Translations under genes and position numbers: made by a program
Assembly (NCBI GenBank): GCA_022478985.1
Contig: JAKSZP010007915.1
Span: 232,912 to 296,911, forward strand
Direction of reading: 5' to 3'
From: Massospora cicadina
Taxonomy: Eukaryota > Entomophthoromycota > Entomophthoromycetes > Entomophthorales > Entomophthoraceae
DNA length: 64,000 bases
Notes under the pieces: generated by a model
What the model was told of the DNA's origin: nothing
Databases searched by the model: none
The model's input: the letters and a program-made list of their open reading frames with translations, nothing else
In this document: in pieces, positions 43,917 to 55,617 of the stretch
How positions within the stretch are numbered: the first letter of the stretch is position 1
Layout of the letters: each line of letters starts with the position of its first letter

Positions 43917-45064
43917 TGTAAAAATTTATGGGTTCTTAGCTATTATTGGCAAACAACCCCAGTAAACTTATTACTGCACAGGTTCAGTTCTTGAGCACTT
44001 TGTCCACGTTATATAGTATATAATATTATAGGTTGATAATAGTATGACGACTATTATCTGTAGTTGTGTGGAATTCTTGGATCTTGGCCCAACGCTCAGC
44101 TAGTATTCCTGCTCAAAATACTTAGGATGTCAATATAGGAATTTGTTCCCTCGTTCTGTCCAACTTGATCTTCTCTTAGACTCCCTGGTGACAGTCTCTT
44201 CAGTCCAGCACATAGTTGGAACAATCCCTGATTGTTTCTCCTTCTTCTCTAGATCCCCGCTCAGATCTTTACTCTTTTCCTAAAAGAGACTCCCAATTAT
44301 TGCACATAGCAATATTATCCTTGAGAAAAATAGAACAATTGAAAACTGATGATAATTTACTACTTAAACTATATAGTGGATGAAAACTACAGAATTGTAT
44401 ATCTGTAGTACTATCTAACGGTTTTTTTATAAGTGAATTCTAGGGAATTTATAGTAAGGATTTGGTCATATAACCCTCAGTTGACACCTCTTTGATGAAA
44501 CGGTAGCTGTTGCCAATGAATCACCCATCCTTGTCTCAGCAGCAATCGTCTTCCCCATCCTGGCTAGGATTCCATTGTTGGACATCCTTGAGACCTAAAT
44601 GGAAAGAGTCAGAAAACGTGTTCCTAACGTTTTCCTCTTGATTCAAGTGAACTAACCATATTTAGCTAGCAATCTGCTTAGGTAATGGGACTTATAACCC
44701 ATTAAGGAAGGTCATGAACCATCTGATCGATTTGCTAGTTGCAGGTGGCATCACTCGCCTTGCAACTCACTATTCATTTCTCAATCAGTTGGTGATGAAA
44801 CCTGACTGATCCTAATTAGTACACCTGATATTTAATCACTAACTGATGCCCTTATTTTATTGGCAACTACACCCCACGAGATCTTAAGTATTTGTCTAGA
44901 TTGATCCCCAATGGATATGAGTGGGCGAATATCCCAAAATCCCCCTAAAATAGTTACTCTGAAATTAGGGTCCACCGATTCCCAATTCACCTCACATTAT
45001 AGAATTGTCCCCTAGTGATTCCTGGTAATCTAGCAGGCTGGGAAGATGGGCAAAAATCCCAACA
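43917..45064 (-). repeat. A2 3' LTR
   Basis: Minus-strand TGTTGGGATTTTTGCCC...TTTTTACA. The purine tract lies at 45065-45075 as in A1. Confidence 0.9.
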
Positions 45065-45641
45065 CATCCCCCTTGCCTAGATTTCCAGCGAGAAAAGGAC
45101 TGGGGCATGAGAACACTGCTTTGGACACTCGGTTGAATACTTCATTGGCTTAAGTGAAGTACAATCATCAATACTCAACGCTGCTCAGGATCACCTTTGG
45201 CATGTTTCTCTCTTCCTCTTCCTCCTCACTACTACCTACTCAGAGTGAAGTCCCCATGATCTACTGTTATGCTGGGCTGATCGATTTACTCATGATGATA
45301 TTAGTCTTAGGATCCAGTTTCCCCCCATCAGAGCATATGACCCAATGTCATAATTAGGATTCTTGGTCCTGCGTCCTCGATTTCCTGATTTTCTCCTTGT
45401 CCTAGACAGGAGACTCTTGCCGTTGATGTTCATTTCATGGCCCAATTAAGAATACTTATTTATGTTCACCCTTGTTATTTCTCTCATAACCTCTTGGCTC
45501 ATGTCATTCTTAATTCTTCTCTTGGAGATCTTATACCATTAATTTTGAGATTAATTACTCCAAAATTGGAGCTTAATGGATTATAGAGTGCATAATGTCA
45601 ACTTCCAAATAAATCTGACATCCCCCTCTCATCCAGCTCAT

Positions 45642-46980
45642 ATGTCAAATTCTGAGTCACATAACCAGCAGCTTCTAAACAGTTAGTCTGATCAATATCT
45701 TTGGTTCTTCCAGCAGATGAGTTGGGATGTGCGACAGAACCTCTTCTATGGTCCTTCCAAGACTCATACGCCTAGTCTGGCACCAGCGGCTAGTCCTTCT
45801 GTCAAATTACTGGGAATGGTAACCAATCCCTCTGAAACCAGGCTTACAATCGTTTTGAACAACTCTCAGCTGATTCTACCTCTGTCGTCAATTCCAGAGT
45901 TGAATTTCAAAACTCTCTGGATTTGGCTTCTTTCACAGATGCACTGACCATCATCATGGATGCTCCTGAGATTATGCCTTTCACTCTTGATCGCTCTTTT
46001 CTTGCCAGGTTAGACTTGCTTCCTGAGTTCCTCTTCTGACTCAGACAATACTACAAACCCGCTGTCTTGGCTACTGAGCTCATCATCAATAATATTATTC
46101 ATTTTGAGCTCCCTCACGCTGAACTATGGGCCCAAGTCACCAAGGCTTTGTCCCTAGCGCTAAATCCCTCCAATCTTGAGAACATCCTAGATTGGGATAT
46201 TTCCACTTATGCTCTTTGCTTTGCTGGCCAAGTTCTTCAAAGTTGGTCCAAGAAGCTTCCAGCCTCTCCCAGGTTTCACCATTCCTTCAGCTTCAGCTTT
46301 TGAGAAGCCCATAGTCATCACTTGCAGGATGCCATTCGCTCCCTGCATGATTATCTCATCTCTGACACTTCCCATCAGTATTTTCCACTGATGGCTTTAG
46401 TAGGGGGCATGATTTGGCAACCCCCATCAAGCATCCCTTGTTTGCTGCCAGCCCATATGTCTGGTGTTCTTGATGAAAGCCCATCGTCAGGCGCTCAAGA
46501 CTAATCTTCTGGCTCTGGTACCATATCAGGATTACTTGGGGTTATTCGCCAACTGCCTCTTTCTATACTGTTGCTTTCCTCCCCACTCTGGGGTTTTGCA
46601 ATTGGCTTCTTCTGACATTTCAATTTCCCTTCCCCTAGTCACTTTCTTGCAGGGATCTGCATCCACTCAAAGAACTTGGTTTCATGTAGGTCTAGCCCTC
46701 GCTAGCATCCAATCTCACATTGATTTTAATGGGCTATTTATTCCTACTGCTATCCATCCTCCCTCCCCAAGAGGTGACATAGGCAGAATCATCCCCATAT
46801 TGAGGACAATTAATAAAAATAAAAATTATAAAACTATATCAGTTTTTTCTATGTGGTTTATAATCTTTTTCCAATATCTTTTATCAATATTTTATTTGAT
46901 TCTTCTTTTTTCCATGGGACTTGACTTTGTTTCAGTTCAGCAGTCTATCTTTCTTTATTTTTCCCCCAAACTGTGTCCTA
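45642..46980 (+). pseudogene. A2 antisense accessory ORF (unknown protein)
   Basis: Same protein as 7412-8692. ATG at 45642 gives MSNSESHNQQLLN, then NLFYGPSKTHTPSLAPAASP, PSETRLTIV, LARLDLLPEFLF, PHAELWAQVTKALSLALNPSN, TYALCFAGQVLQSW, HLQDAIRSLHDYL, LLPAHMSGVLDE, EAHRQALKTNLLALVPY and PRGDIGRIIPIL. The hydrophobic tail MWFIIFFQYLLSIFYLILLF follows at about 46850-46915. The frame breaks in four or five places. Coding direction is opposite to gag-pol. Amino-acid blocks are kept in both copies while the bases differ. Confidence 0.6.
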
Positions 46981-47250
46981 GGTACTTAAACCTACCAGTT
47001 TTCTATGGTTCAGATGTCCTTTTTTTGGACTTAACCATCTAGATTGGTTCAGAGGTCCTTTTTCCGGACTTGACCTAATCATCAGAACATGACCAACTTA
47101 ATGGTTCATCAGTCCTTTGAAAAACTTTTATTTTTTCATTGATTCATCGCTTCAAATACTTAGCATGGACTCAATTTACAACTCTTCCATCCAAGAGATT
47201 CTTGATGGAGTAGGTTTCAGTCGCTGTCTTGGCAATAATTTCAAACGAAC
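46981..47250. repeat. A2 spacer module
   Basis: Matches A1 8740-8960 (GGTTCAGAGGTCC, GACTTGACCTAATCATCAGAACATGACC). No gene seen. Confidence 0.5.
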
Positions 47251-48190
47251 CTGACCACAATGCATCCAGTTTGTTTCTTCTTCAAAAACCATGCTTATCG
47301 CAATAGGCTACTCTTTCACCTATTTGATATTCTTCTAAAGCCAGTCAGTTCTTATTTTCCGTCAATTTTGCTCATATCCTTTTCTTCAATGTAGTATTGA
47401 ATGCTTGCAATTTAATCTCAATTGAGGTTATTTGTCATTCAGTTCAAGTACTGTTTAGCACTCATCCCCAATGTTGGTTCTACCACCAAATATAAAATCA
47501 GAGGCAACGTGGCCTTCCTCCTGTATAACAACTCAAACGGTATATTTCCCGTTGCCATATGATGACTGATATTGTAGGTTAAATGTCACTGAACTCAGGT
47601 ATGTTCCCCACACGGAAGTTCTTCCTGTGACCAGCTTTTTCAGTGTCATGGCCAGCGTTCCATTCACTTGTTCTACCAGTCTGTTCATTTCAGCTGGTAG
47701 GGTACTGATACAGTTCCTTTGATCCCCATTATCTCATTCAGTCGTGGGATCACATGAGACATGAAGTTTGTCCCATTTTCTCTAAGCAGGACCTGTGGAC
47801 ATCCATGTTAATATACTACTTGATTCAGGATGAAATTCGCGGTGCTGGTAGCATCTACTTTTGCCAAGGCCTTTATCTCGACCCATCTCATCAGATGGTT
47901 GATGGCAACTATAATGTACTTGACTCCTCCTGTGCTCATTGTCAGCGGTCCCATCATGTCAATGGACACTGTATGCTAGTAAATCTAGGGCGGACCAGTT
48001 GGTATCCAGTTGTATTCTTATGTGGCTTGTGCAGCTGGCACTCCACAACAAGCTAGATAGTCCAAAACATCATAGTTGATTGACTACCAGTAGGTGTAAT
48101 GGCTAATATGATTGGTTGTTTTCCTCAGGCCTCCATGCCTGACAACCTTATGAGCAGCTTGAATGATAGCTGCTCTTTCCAACAGTTTCA
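47251..48190 (-). pseudogene. A2 integrase
   Basis: Follows the A1 integrase block for block: C-terminal YNISHH-type motif near 47560, core near 47770-48000, HHCC and Cys cluster near 48000-48150. More decayed than in A1, with frames changing within the core. No chromodomain. Confidence 0.75.
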
Positions 48191-48800
48191 GAAATTATAA
48201 CTGCTTTCCATTAATCATCTTAAACACTTTTCCATCTATGGTCTTGGTGTTTTCCATCACTTTCTGAAGAGCACTTTGGATTTCTTGGGGCTCATTCCTA
48301 ATTTCTCCATCGACCATTCTCTGGAATAGCTCATCCGCCTGTGGGTATACCATCTGGACCATTAGTAACCACGATAAGACATCTGCATTCTTGTGAGAAG
48401 CCCCCACTTGGTGGACAATCTTATAATTATAAGCCTTTAGCTTAAGTGATCATCAGGCCAGTCATCCTTCTGGTTCTCTTAAATTATGGAGCTAACGCAA
48501 CAAAGAGTGGTCTGTCGCCACTTTAAAGTGCGTTCCATAGATGTACGCCTGAAACTGTTTACAGGAATAAATGACTGGAAGGCATTCACGCTCAGTTTCA
48601 GTGTAGTTCCTCTCAGTGGCTGAGAGTGTCCAGATCACATATGCCACCGGATGTTCATCCCCAAGTTTATCTAATTGGCTTAGTATGACACCGATTGATG
48701 TCAACAAAGCATCAGTTTGTATAATAAACTCTTGATCAAAATTTGTTTATTTCAAAAACTGGAGAATCTATTAGGTACCAGTGTAGCTCATCAAAGGAAT
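48191..48800 (-). pseudogene. A2 RNase H
   Basis: LGDEHPVAYVIWTLSATERNYTETERECLPVIYSCKQFQAY and KVATDHSLLR (two blocks, 48492-48707) give the RNase H core. GASHKNADVLSWLLMVQM and the spacer ADELFQRMVDGEI follow (48195-48407). Confidence 0.8.
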
Positions 48801-49592
48801 CCCACTCTTCTTCATTCCATAAAAATCCTTTTTTAGATTTTTCAACAGAAGATATAAGGGCTTGGCTATTTGGGAAAAGTCCCAATTAATCTTCTTTAGT
48901 ATCTGACCATCCCAAGGAACACTTGGATATCTCAGACACTCTTCAGCACAGCCATCCGTTCTATGGCTTCTATCTTCTAGGCTTGAGGCTGCATTCCACT
49001 AGAGTTGATCACAAATCCCAAATATTCCAACTCTTTTTGAAGAAGTGACACTTCCCCAGCTTAATCTTCAGGTTAGCCATGGACAGTCACTTGAATATTT
49101 CTTCCAAGTGGTGTAGCTGATCAGTAAACGTTTTACTAAACACATTGATATCGTCCAAGTATACCAGGACGCATGAACAACTTCAAGTTGCTCAGTATAG
49201 CGTCCATGGCCCTCTAGAACGTTGCAGTCGCATTACATAGACCCTGAGGCATCCTTATTGGTTGGTATAGCCCCTGCGCAGTTTAATTGCACATTTTTCT
49301 TGGTATTCATTTGGCAAGTCGAATTTGCCAATATTCTGAGATCAGATCCATCATGGAGAAATACTTTGCTTCTCCCAATCAATCTAGTGCATTATCAATT
49401 CTTGGTAGGGGATATGAATACTTCTTTGTAATCTTATTCAGCTTTCAGTAGTCGATCACCACCCACTTGGAGCCATCCTTTTTCTTCACAATTAGAATCA
49501 GACTGACCCAAAGACTTGACAATGGAACTAGAAACCCATGCTTTACAGTTTCTGATTTCATCTTCCACTACCGCTTTGGCTGCTTTTGATTG
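48801..49592 (-). pseudogene. A2 reverse transcriptase
   Basis: On the minus strand the catalytic motif CVLVYLDDINVFS (about 49125-49165) is intact. YQPIRMPQGLCNATATF precedes it (about 49215-49265). A KKKDGSKWVVIDY-like block is near 49445-49490. This whole segment is missing from A1. Frameshifts elsewhere disable it. Confidence 0.8.
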
Positions 49593-50612
49593 TCAGATCA
49601 GTCTCATCCTGATTGGAAAATTTTCCTCAGTGTCAACCTTGTGGATCACATCTCTCGTGCATCCCAAATTGTGATCATCCTGAGCAAATACTTCCCAATA
49701 CTTTTTGAACAATTTGAGCACCTCTTCTTGCTGGCCTTCTGACAGATCAGCGAGTTGCTCTCGATCAACCAATAGGTTGATACTATCATTTACCCCAGCT
49801 GGTAATCCCATCTCATCAAGAGTCCCAAAATCATGGAATCTCCTCAATTTGGCCATTGGGATCAGATGAACAAATGTGATGATCTGATTCTTCCTGATCT
49901 TCATCAGTTTTTCACTTAAATTCGCCAGGAGAACTCGAATTTCTCCATGGCCCAGCATTATTATTCCAGGAGCCACCCAAAGCTCTACTTTGGACTTCTT
50001 CCAGAGGCTTCCGACCTCCCCTATACAACAGCTCAGGTATCTCCAATGTCAACCCCATGTCGACTATCATCTGTGATCCTGGCAATATGGTCTTCTTATT
50101 ATTGATCCTCAGTGGAATTCCTCGGTTCTCTAGGATTTCCATCATCATTCCTGTCGCTTCCATCCAACTAATTGGTAAAAAATTGGGACAATGCCGTCAT
50201 CATATATTATATTGATGGAGTTATTTCTCCTATTCAGCAGAGCTTATCCATCCTTCTGATATACTAATGATAATGTCTGACACAATATGGTCAACATATT
50301 ATCCTCAAAGTTACATTTAACTCTGTACTTGTGTAGAAATTCCGTCCCAATCAGAATTTCATAGTTTTGGTTGGCCAAAACTATTACTGGCACAGATACC
50401 ACCAATGACTCAAATTGTAGTGGCAAAGCACTATAAGCTCCACAGGAGATGATGGTATTTGGCCCAGCTGTCCCGTACTCCTTCTTATGTTCCAAGTCCA
50501 GTGAGATCTTCATCCTCTTTACCAGCTTGGTCAAGACAATGTTGATGGGTATCCGCTGTTGACAATCATCCTCACCCGCACTCAATTCACTTGTATGTCT
50601 ATATACATACAC
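49593..50612 (-). pseudogene. A2 protease and pre-RT linker
   Basis: Protease-like blocks PINIVLTKLVKRMKISLDLE, GTAGPNTIISCGAYSALPL and NYEILIGTEFLHKYRVKC (50244-50612) match those of D. Then comes the linker LGHGEIRVLLANLSEKL, GVNDSINLLVDREQLADLSE, QQEEVLKLFKKYWEVFAQDDHNLGC (two blocks) and IHKVDTEENFPIRMRL (49593-49976). The catalytic D-T/S-G is not readable. The linker occurs twice in A1. Confidence 0.7.
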
Positions 50613-51080
50613 TCAAAGTATTGTAATATAGTGTTTACTGAGTTTATAGCGGTGTTATTAGCCAAATTGAGGGTTTGAATAATTTACGCCAATAAATCAG
50701 GAAATGATTCCTTTATCATGCTGAGGGGGATCAACAAATTCGCTCATCTAATCGGACTTCAGACAATTCTTTGGGATTTTTTGGCGGTTCAAATCTTGTC
50801 TTCTAGTTGTTGGGCTTATGGATGGGCAATTGACTTGATTATCTTGGGGTCAATTACCTTTGCCCTAGATCTGGTCACTGCATTTACATCCAAATTGACC
50901 ACTTGATACAGTTGATTATGTACATCTTTGTATACAAACAGATCACTGATATCAATTTCCTCAGTCATGATGTCTGGGAGGAACAGGCTTCTCCGCAGCT
51001 CTAGACTGTTCCCCATCTAGGCCGCAGGCCCTTTTCCAATTCCTTGGTGGCAGCTGACTCTTTTGCCTGGACCACGTTGA
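50613..51080 (-). other. A2 gag-protease spacer
   Basis: Little can be recognised. The frame 50816-51016 (EEIDISDLFVYKDVHNQLYQVV) is in the right direction and may be part of the gag-pol reading frame. Confidence 0.4.
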
Positions 51081-52309
51081 TTTGATCCTTCAGCTTCTTA
51101 CAGTGCACGGTGAAATGTCCCTTTCCAAAATTGGTATCAGACCTTTTCTTTCTAATTCAACTGTCTGAATTATTTGGGCTTATTCCCCAGCACAGTTCAG
51201 TTGTTCATCTCTTTAGAACCTTTGTTCCCCTTTGTGGGATTCGAATTGCGCATATGGTTGATTTGAAACTTCTGTTTGGGGCATCAAAAGTTGCTCCTAA
51301 AACTTTCAAATTATCTACCATTTGAGAGAAAGTTATTTCTGTCGTGAACATGGAAGACATCATGTGATGTAAATTGTGATAATGCTAAAGGGCTGCTTGT
51401 AAGGAGATTCTGGCATTGAAGTCATCCAGTACCTTTGCTCCAACCAGGATTTGCGACTCCTGGTAGAACTGATCTGCGAAGCTTGCTAAAGACTCATCTT
51501 TATGGAACTGGGTTCCCATAAACTCCTGTTTGCGCTTTGACATGCACATCAGACTCCTAAATTCATTCATGATGTCTGCCTTTGCCTCCGCATATGACCA
51601 GCTGCCCCCCTCCAGGTGGGATAACACTAAGTTCTGACAGTCAGTGTCTAGGCAATTCATGACTGTCAACGCCTTTTGACGATCACCGCAGCCATACATG
51701 GTCATATCTGAACATTTGAAAAACGCTGGGGCGTTATCCTGATGGAACGTCAGCAATTTTGGCTTTGTCTTGAATTCTCCGAGTTGTCTCTAGCTGATTC
51801 TCTAGGTTTGGCCACTCAGCTCACTTGGGGAGTGACTTCAGGTGACATCTCCAAAATGGCAGCAAAAGTGGGAGGCATGTTTCTTGGGGTATTTGACTTC
51901 CCAATTATTGTATGAGGACTACTTCCTTTGGCATCACTTGCAACATTGGCTCACTATCGCATTTGTGAGTTTTAAGTTCCTTTACCTGTTTGATCAGTCG
52001 CTCTATATCAGTGCTGAAATTTCTTAAACTAATGCTTTCCACTTCTCACTCCATTTTCAGATATGGGATCTCTCGAATTAGGTCTCCTTCATTCTTCTTT
52101 AATGAAGTTCTTTTCCAAGTAACTTGTTTTAGAAAGTCATGACATTATTGATCTCTTCCTCCATCCTAACGACTTGTTCTTCCAAGGGTGCAAATTCTCA
52201 ATGATCTGCCGAGTTTAGGGCATTCTGATTCACAGTGGCTAACTCCATCCACAGTTTTTGTAAATCATCATTATATGACATCCTTATAAGTTTTTTATAC
52301 TCAACTACA
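51081..52309 (-). pseudogene. A2 gag and leader
   Basis: Capsid region 51385-51756: LTFHQDNAPAFFKCSDM, RQKALTVMNCLDTDCQ, MNEFRSLMCMSKRKQEFM and ASFADQFYQESQILVGAKV, typical of Ty3/gypsy gag (retrotrans_gag-like). A knuckle remnant NFGKGHFTVHCKKLK follows at about 51090-51140, with two of its Cys lost. Upstream, 51760-52309 is the gag N-terminus and leader, with no clear frame. Confidence 0.7.
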
Positions 52310-52327
52310 CCCCTGTAGTGAGCACCA
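52310..52327 (-). other. A2 primer-binding site
   Basis: TGGTGCTCACTACAGGGG on the minus strand, three bases after the 5' LTR. It is identical to the site in T. Confidence 0.75.
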
Positions 52328-52330
52328 GCT

Positions 52331-53445
52331 TGTAAAAATTTATGGGTTCTTGGTTATTATCAGCAAACAACCCCAATAAACTTATTACTGCACGGGTTCA
52401 GTTTTTGTGCACTTCATCCATGTTGTATATTATATTATTAATTGATAATAGTCTGACGGCTATTATCTGTAGTTGTGTGGAGTCCTTGGATCTTGGCCCA
52501 ACGCTCAGCTAGTATTCCTGCTCAAAATACTTGGGATGTCAATATATGGATTTGTTCCCTCATTCTGTCCAACTTGATCTTCTCTTAGACTCCCTGGTGA
52601 CAGTCTCTTCAGTCCAACACATAGTTGGAACAATCCCTGATTGTTTCTCCTTCTTCTCTAGATCCCCGCTCAGATCTTTACTCTTTTCCTAAAAGAGACT
52701 CCCAATTATTGCACATAGCAATAATATCCTTGAAAAAAAAAATAGAACAATTGAAAACTGATAATAATTTACTACTTAAACTATATAGTGGATGAAAACT
52801 ATAGAACTGTATATCTGTAGTGCTATCTAACTGTTTTTTATAAGTGAATTCTAGGGAATTTATAGTGGGGATTTGGTCATATAACCCTCAGTTGACACCT
52901 CTTTGATGAAACGGCAGCTGTTGCCAATGAATCACCCATCCTTGTCTCAGCAGCAATGGTCTTCCCCATCCTGGCTAGGATTCCATTGTTTGACATCCTT
53001 GAGACCTAAATGGAAAGAGTCATATAACGTGTTCCTAACGTTTTCCTCTTGATCCAAGTGAACCAACTATATTTAGCTAGCGACCTGCTTAGGTAATGGG
53101 ACTTATTACCCATTAAGGAAGGTCATGAACCATCTGATCAATTTGCTAGTTTCAGGTGGCATCACTCGCCTCACAGCTTACTACTCATTCCCAATCAGTT
53201 GGTACACCTGATAGTTAATCACTATCAGATGCCCCTATTTTGTTGGCAACTCCGCTCAACAAGATCTTAATTATTTGTCTGGATCGATCTTCAATGGATA
53301 AGACCAGCAAATATCCCAAAATCCCACATACATAGTTACTCTAAAGAAAGGGTCCACCAATTTCCAATTCACCTTACATTAGGGAATTTTCCCCAGCGAT
53401 TCCTAGTAATCTAGCAGACTGGGAATATGGTCAAAAATCCCAACA
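52331..53445 (-). repeat. A2 5' LTR
   Basis: Partner of 43917-45064. TSD ACAAG follows at 53446-53450. Confidence 0.9.
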
Positions 53446-53450
53446 ACAAG

Positions 53451-54016
53451 TAAGCTCAAACACATCTGGAAGGGGTGTTTATAATCAAAAAAAACTTCAA
53501 CTAAAATATAAATATGATCAAAGACCCCATAAAAGAACATATCATCAACAGATTACACACCAAATTCCTAAAGAGTTTCCAGCAAGGTGAAGAGATGCCA
53601 ATCCCCACCAATCAATGATCCTATTATCAGTTGTAGCCAATTTGTTGACCCCTATGTTTGGCCAAGTGGGGAAAAAGAAGAGATTTGGGTTTTACTAAAC
53701 ATAAGATGATGGCTTCACTCATTTTATACTAATGCCCTATAGACCTCACTGCTACCCTTGTCCTCTTATCTGTATCCCTTGGCAGATCAATTTCCATTGT
53801 TCTCCATCAAGTATTTACTAGAATTTTCCAGCCCAAAGCTAAAGCTTATTAATTCACCATACAATCCTGACTTCCATAATATCAACTACCGCGCATTAAC
53901 TGAATGTTCAGTTCCCCAAACCTGTTCCATTCCCATAAATTGGGAATTACAAATATGATTCAGCCAAATCTGTCCCAAATATTCCTGCTGACTAATACCC
54001 TTAAGGAGGGGTCCAG
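53451..54016 (+). pseudogene. G integrase C-terminus and 3' end
   Basis: Continues from 43916: KLKHIWKGVYN is the conserved integrase C-terminal W-x-G-P/V motif. The rest to 54016 holds no recognisable domain; a frame with ALTECSVPQTCSIPINWELQ is open at 53880-53956. It ends in the purine tract 54001-54016. Confidence 0.6.
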
Positions 54017-54672
54017 TGTTGGACAGATAGTTTACTAGGATATGTCCAATGTTGGAAAGACAACCCATCAAGATATTCCTGACATCGGACAGATGACTTT
54101 CAAGTCTCAGAAGCATTGTCCATAGCCTATTAGTAATCCATAAATGGAAAAATGATAAAAAATTCAGGTGCTGCAGGTAAGGCTGATTCATTAGTGGCCA
54201 GGGTATAAGTTTTAAGAGCCTTGTATTGGAATGGGACAAACATGGCAATTCACATTCTAATGGATTTTCAGCGCTGGAAGTACACAATGAGACTATGGTA
54301 GATTTGGAGAATTTATAAATAATAAAGGCTTATTTAATTATTAAGCTTTACAATTGTTTCAAAATATACTTTCTTCATACAATTGTACCTAGTTTGAATG
54401 CAAAATACCTGTACTGATCTTGTTCATTTGAAGTCTTTATTGCAATGACTCCCTTATAATATTTTTAGAACTAGTAGGTTCTATATTTAATGATACATAT
54501 GAACCTTACTATATACTTTAAACTCAAAACTTTTCCTTAAGATCCCTCATATGATATTCTATTAATTTTATTTTATTAATAAAAAAGGTAAAATAGTCTT
54601 ATTTAACATATAAGTTATACTGAAATTAGTATCCCTGATTTCATTTTTTTTGTAAAAAACACTAGGGTCTAA
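54017..54672 (+). repeat. G probable 3' LTR, first part
   Basis: Starts TGTTGGACAG after a purine tract. It contains three degenerate 33-34 bp units at 54017-54105, each starting near TGTTGGACAG or ATCGGACAGA. The rest is AT-rich and without a gene. The LTR would continue after the SINE. Confidence 0.5.
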
Positions 54673-54684
54673 AAATTAATAAAG

Positions 54685-54966
54685 GGGAGGATACCCTAGT
54701 GGTAGAATACGGGCCCTCTACCACTGCCTCCTCAAGTTTGATCCTGGTAGATGAACTTTGGGTATGGGACGATTATAACTGTGTTAGCGTTGTTCACCAA
54801 TGCCCCACACCAAGATAGCGAATAGCAAGGCGGCCATGGAGTTCCTAGTCTATCATATGCTGTGCATGGAGGTTTTCAGGGTTTTATCCTCCTTTCCCAT
54901 TAATTTGAATCCCCTTCATTGGTGTGAAATTGTCCCCATATCAGCTTACCTCAAATAAAATAAAAC
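54685..54966 (+). mobile_element. tRNA-derived SINE with LINE-type 3' tail
   Basis: 282 bp. The head resembles a glycine tRNA: an A box in TAGTGGTAGAAT (54698-54709) and a B box in AGTTTGATCC (54735-54744), 37 bp apart. A unique body follows, then the tail TCAGCTTACCTCAAATAAAA (54941-54960). The tail is the same as the end of X3 and LINE2 apart from a few bases. Imperfect flanking repeats AAATTAATAAAG (54673-54684) and AAATTTATAAG (54967-54977) look like a TSD. RNA polymerase III would transcribe it. It is not a working tRNA gene, because the stems do not pair and the head is joined to an unrelated body. Confidence 0.75.
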
Positions 54967-54977
54967 AAATTTATAAG

Positions 54978-55211
54978 AATATAGTCATATCTCAGAGGGA
55001 CTAATAAATATTTATAAGTATTTGGTACCAGTAGATTTAAGTACTCTTTATACTTTTACTATAATCTAACTAGGTAAACCTTGACCCTATGTTTTTTATC
55101 CTGCAATATGATGAATTATAATCTATAAAAGGGAGATAATATATGATTAGTTTTTCCTTTCCACTCAATCTCTTTTTTGAGTGATTTTACAAAAAGTTTA
55201 AAATATCAACA
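54978..55211 (+). repeat. G probable 3' LTR, second part
   Basis: AT-rich. A TATA-type CTATAAAAGGG lies near 55122. A perfect 7 bp inverted repeat CACTCAA / TTGAGTG (55162-55168 and 55177-55183) follows with an 8-base loop. A CA end is possible at 55211. No gene. Confidence 0.4.
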
Positions 55212-55617
55212 GCTTTCTGACCACGTCCATTTTCCAATTGATGTCCTCATATTTACCGCCTGCTGCTCCAGTGTGGGGCTGCAGTGATCCACCTCCTAGC
55301 ATTTTCATCCCATCAGGGAAACGCATTTTGGAAAGGGTTAAATAGTCCGCCAAGATCTATGGGCCATTTTGTCCCTCCATGGGACCTAATGCTCCACCTT
55401 GCGCACATTCACCTGACTCGCCCCCATCCTCTTGCCCTCCTCAGATCCACTATCAAATTTATCTTCATGTCGATTATGAGCACCTATTCCCATATTCCAA
55501 CAAAGCAATAATTGAACTTGCCACTGCTGCCTTTATGCCAGCTGGCTTTATTAATTTCTGCCCTTTTAAGGGCTATTTCAACATAGGTTTCCAAACAGAG
55601 GAGGATGCTGCAGAGGC

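Larger units (their letters stand above)
43917..53445 (-). mobile_element. A2: Ty3/gypsy LTR retrotransposon with gag-pol and antisense ORF
   Basis: 9529 bp with LTRs 43917-45064 (1148 bp) and 52331-53445 (1115 bp), TSD ACAAG. It reads on the minus strand from the right LTR: PBS, gag, protease, RT, RNase H, integrase, spacer, then a plus-strand ORF before the 3' LTR. It is the more complete relative of A1 and defines what A1 lost. Its LTRs resemble those of A1 (for example CAGTTGACACCTCTTTGATG). Confidence 0.92.
42643..55211 (+). mobile_element. G: Ty3/gypsy element, 3' part, split by A2
   Basis: RNase H and integrase at 42643-43916, integrase end at 53451-54016, then the purine tract TTAAGGAGGGGTCCAG and a probable 3' LTR from 54017. 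The left part of G lies beyond E and is not found in the window. The A2 TSD ACAAG and continuity of the coding frame across it (NYKFSRTS joined to KLKHIWKG) prove the two parts belong together. The LTR end at about 55211 is a guess based on a TATAAAAGGG box and a CA end. Confidence 0.65.

Noticed and set aside
54017..54105. CRISPR-like array
   Set aside because: Only three degenerate units without spacers, in a eukaryotic LTR context.
54685..54756. Functional tRNA gene
   Set aside because: The A and B boxes fit, but the acceptor and anticodon stems do not pair and the sequence runs into a SINE body and LINE-type tail.
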